Assembly (NCBI RefSeq): GCF_900103445.1
Contig: NZ_FNHS01000011.1
Location: 186,001-250,000, forward strand
From: Methylobacterium phyllostachyos
GTDB lineage: Bacteria; Pseudomonadota; Alphaproteobacteria; Rhizobiales; Beijerinckiaceae
Reading direction: 5' to 3'
Length of the DNA stretch: 64,000 bases
Positions 63,286 to 64,000 of the stretch are shown here, in pieces. A program made the translations under genes and the position numbers. Positions within the stretch are counted from its first letter, which is position 1, and each line of letters opens with the position of its first letter. The notes below the pieces were generated by a model that searched no databases, was not told the DNA's origin, and saw only the letters and a program-made list of their open reading frames with translations.

Positions 63286-64000
63286 TCAGTGGGCTTCGGC
63301 GGCCTGCGCCTGCCGGACAGCGTCCGCGCGTGCCGCCCCCATCGTGCCGAGGCCGTTGAAGAACAGGTTCAGGATCACGGCCGAGAGGGCGCAGAGCAGG
63401 ATGCCCGATTCGAGGAGCGGATGCAGCGCGTGCGGCATCTCCTTGAAGAAGGTGGGGGCCACAAGCGGGATCAAGCCGAATCCGACCGAGACGGCGACCA
63501 CGAACAGGTTGTTGCGGTTGCCGGCGAAATCCACCGTGCCGAGGATGCGCACGCCGGTGGCCCCGACCATGCCGAACATCACGAGACCCGCACCGCCGAG
63601 CACGCATTGCGGGACCGCCTCGACCAGGGCCGCCAGCTTCGGGACGAGCCCGAGCCCCAGCATGATTCCGCCGCCGACGACCGCGACGGAACGGGTCCGA
63701 ACGCCCGTCACGCCCACGAGGCCGACGTTCTGCGAGAACGATGTGTAGGGGAAGGTATTGAAGATGCCGCCGATCACCGTCCCGAGGCCGTCACCGCGCA
63801 GGCCCTGGGTCAGGCGCGCCTCGTCGACTGGATCCGCACAGATCTCGCTCAGCGCGAGGAACATGCCGGTCGACTCGATCATCACGACGATCATCACGAT
63901 GCAGAGCGTCACGATCGCGACGGGATCGAAGCTCGGCAGTCCGAACGCGAAGGGGCGGACGAGGTCGAACCACGGTGCGCGCGCGACGTGGCCGAGGTCG
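63286..64000 (-). CDS. NCS2 uracil/xanthine-type permease (5' part outside window)
   Basis: The frame is open to the right edge, giving the last 237 residues. Hydrophobic helices and 'FSQNVGLVGVTGVRTRSVAV' match the conserved NxGxxxxTxVxSR signature of NCS2 nucleobase transporters; 'GMFLALSEICADPVDEARLT' and 'VIGGIFNTFPYTSF' precede it. It ends with a polar tail. Position 24 bases upstream of uricase suggests urate or xanthine as substrate. Confidence 0.92.
   Translation of the reverse strand, partial: DLGHVARAPWFDLVRPFAFGLPSFDPVAIVTLCIVMIVVMIESTGMFLALSEICADPVDEARLTQGLRGDGLGTVIGGIFNTFPYTSFSQNVGLVGVTGVRTRSVAVVGGGIMLGLGLVPKLAALVEAVPQCVLGGAGLVMFGMVGATGVRILGTVDFAGNRNNLFVVAVSVGFGLIPLVAPTFFKEMPHALHPLLESGILLCALSAVILNLFFNGLGTMGAARADAVRQAQAAEAH

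Overview
The window is high-GC DNA (except a few AT-rich intergenic islands) with codon use, porin type and gene content typical of a Hyphomicrobiales alphaproteobacterium, most likely Methylobacterium or a close relative. Support comes from the Rhizobiales-type porin, the FixJ-like and Crp regulators, the formaldehyde-dehydrogenase-like alcohol dehydrogenase, and the many small secreted proteins. No rRNA, tRNA, CRISPR array or complete insertion sequence was found. The organism assignment is inference from protein style, not from a marker gene.

Layout. 1-5.4 kb: a MocR-type regulator cut by the window edge, a cation/proton antiporter and an AI-2E-type exporter with an extra C-terminal domain. 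5.7-7.5 kb: a decaying cytochrome P450 locus (P450, collapsed ferredoxin reductase, ferredoxin lacking its first cluster cysteine). 8-14.6 kb: a mixed metabolic stretch with a cytoplasmic sulfite-oxidase-family enzyme, a carotenoid-oxygenase fragment, two methyltransferases and an APC permease. 15.2-22.1 kb: an RND efflux pump (permease, then adaptor) followed by a two-component system. 22.2-26.6 kb: a small secreted protein, a major porin with a clear terminator, a small membrane protein and a dead IS21-type element. 26.9-35.3 kb: a PAS/REC/LuxR one-component regulator, a Crp/Fnr regulator, a channel-like membrane protein, a three-repeat peptidoglycan-binding protein, and a zinc alcohol dehydrogenase with a membrane-protein partner.

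36.4-50.9 kb holds the most striking locus: two very large divergent autotransporters sharing a 1.4 kb intergenic region. The left one carries an intact subtilisin-type serine protease; the right one carries an amidase-signature enzyme with an apparently intact Lys-Ser-Ser triad. Both passengers continue into the same beta-helix segment, encoded by 649 bp that is about 96% identical and lies in inverted orientation in the two genes. Recombination between the arms would invert about 6 kb and exchange the two catalytic heads between the two repeat stalks and beta-barrels, in frame.

51.2-53.8 kb: a broken caspase-like gene and a secreted TPR protein. 54.2-64 kb: a leftward run of purine/amide catabolism genes, namely an NCS2 permease, uricase and LysR regulator, then a BMP-type ABC importer (binding protein, two permeases, two-domain ATPase) interlocked with a formamidase and an isochorismatase-family amidohydrolase. 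The overlaps show translational coupling and suggest import and breakdown of a purine- or ureide-derived amide as nitrogen source.
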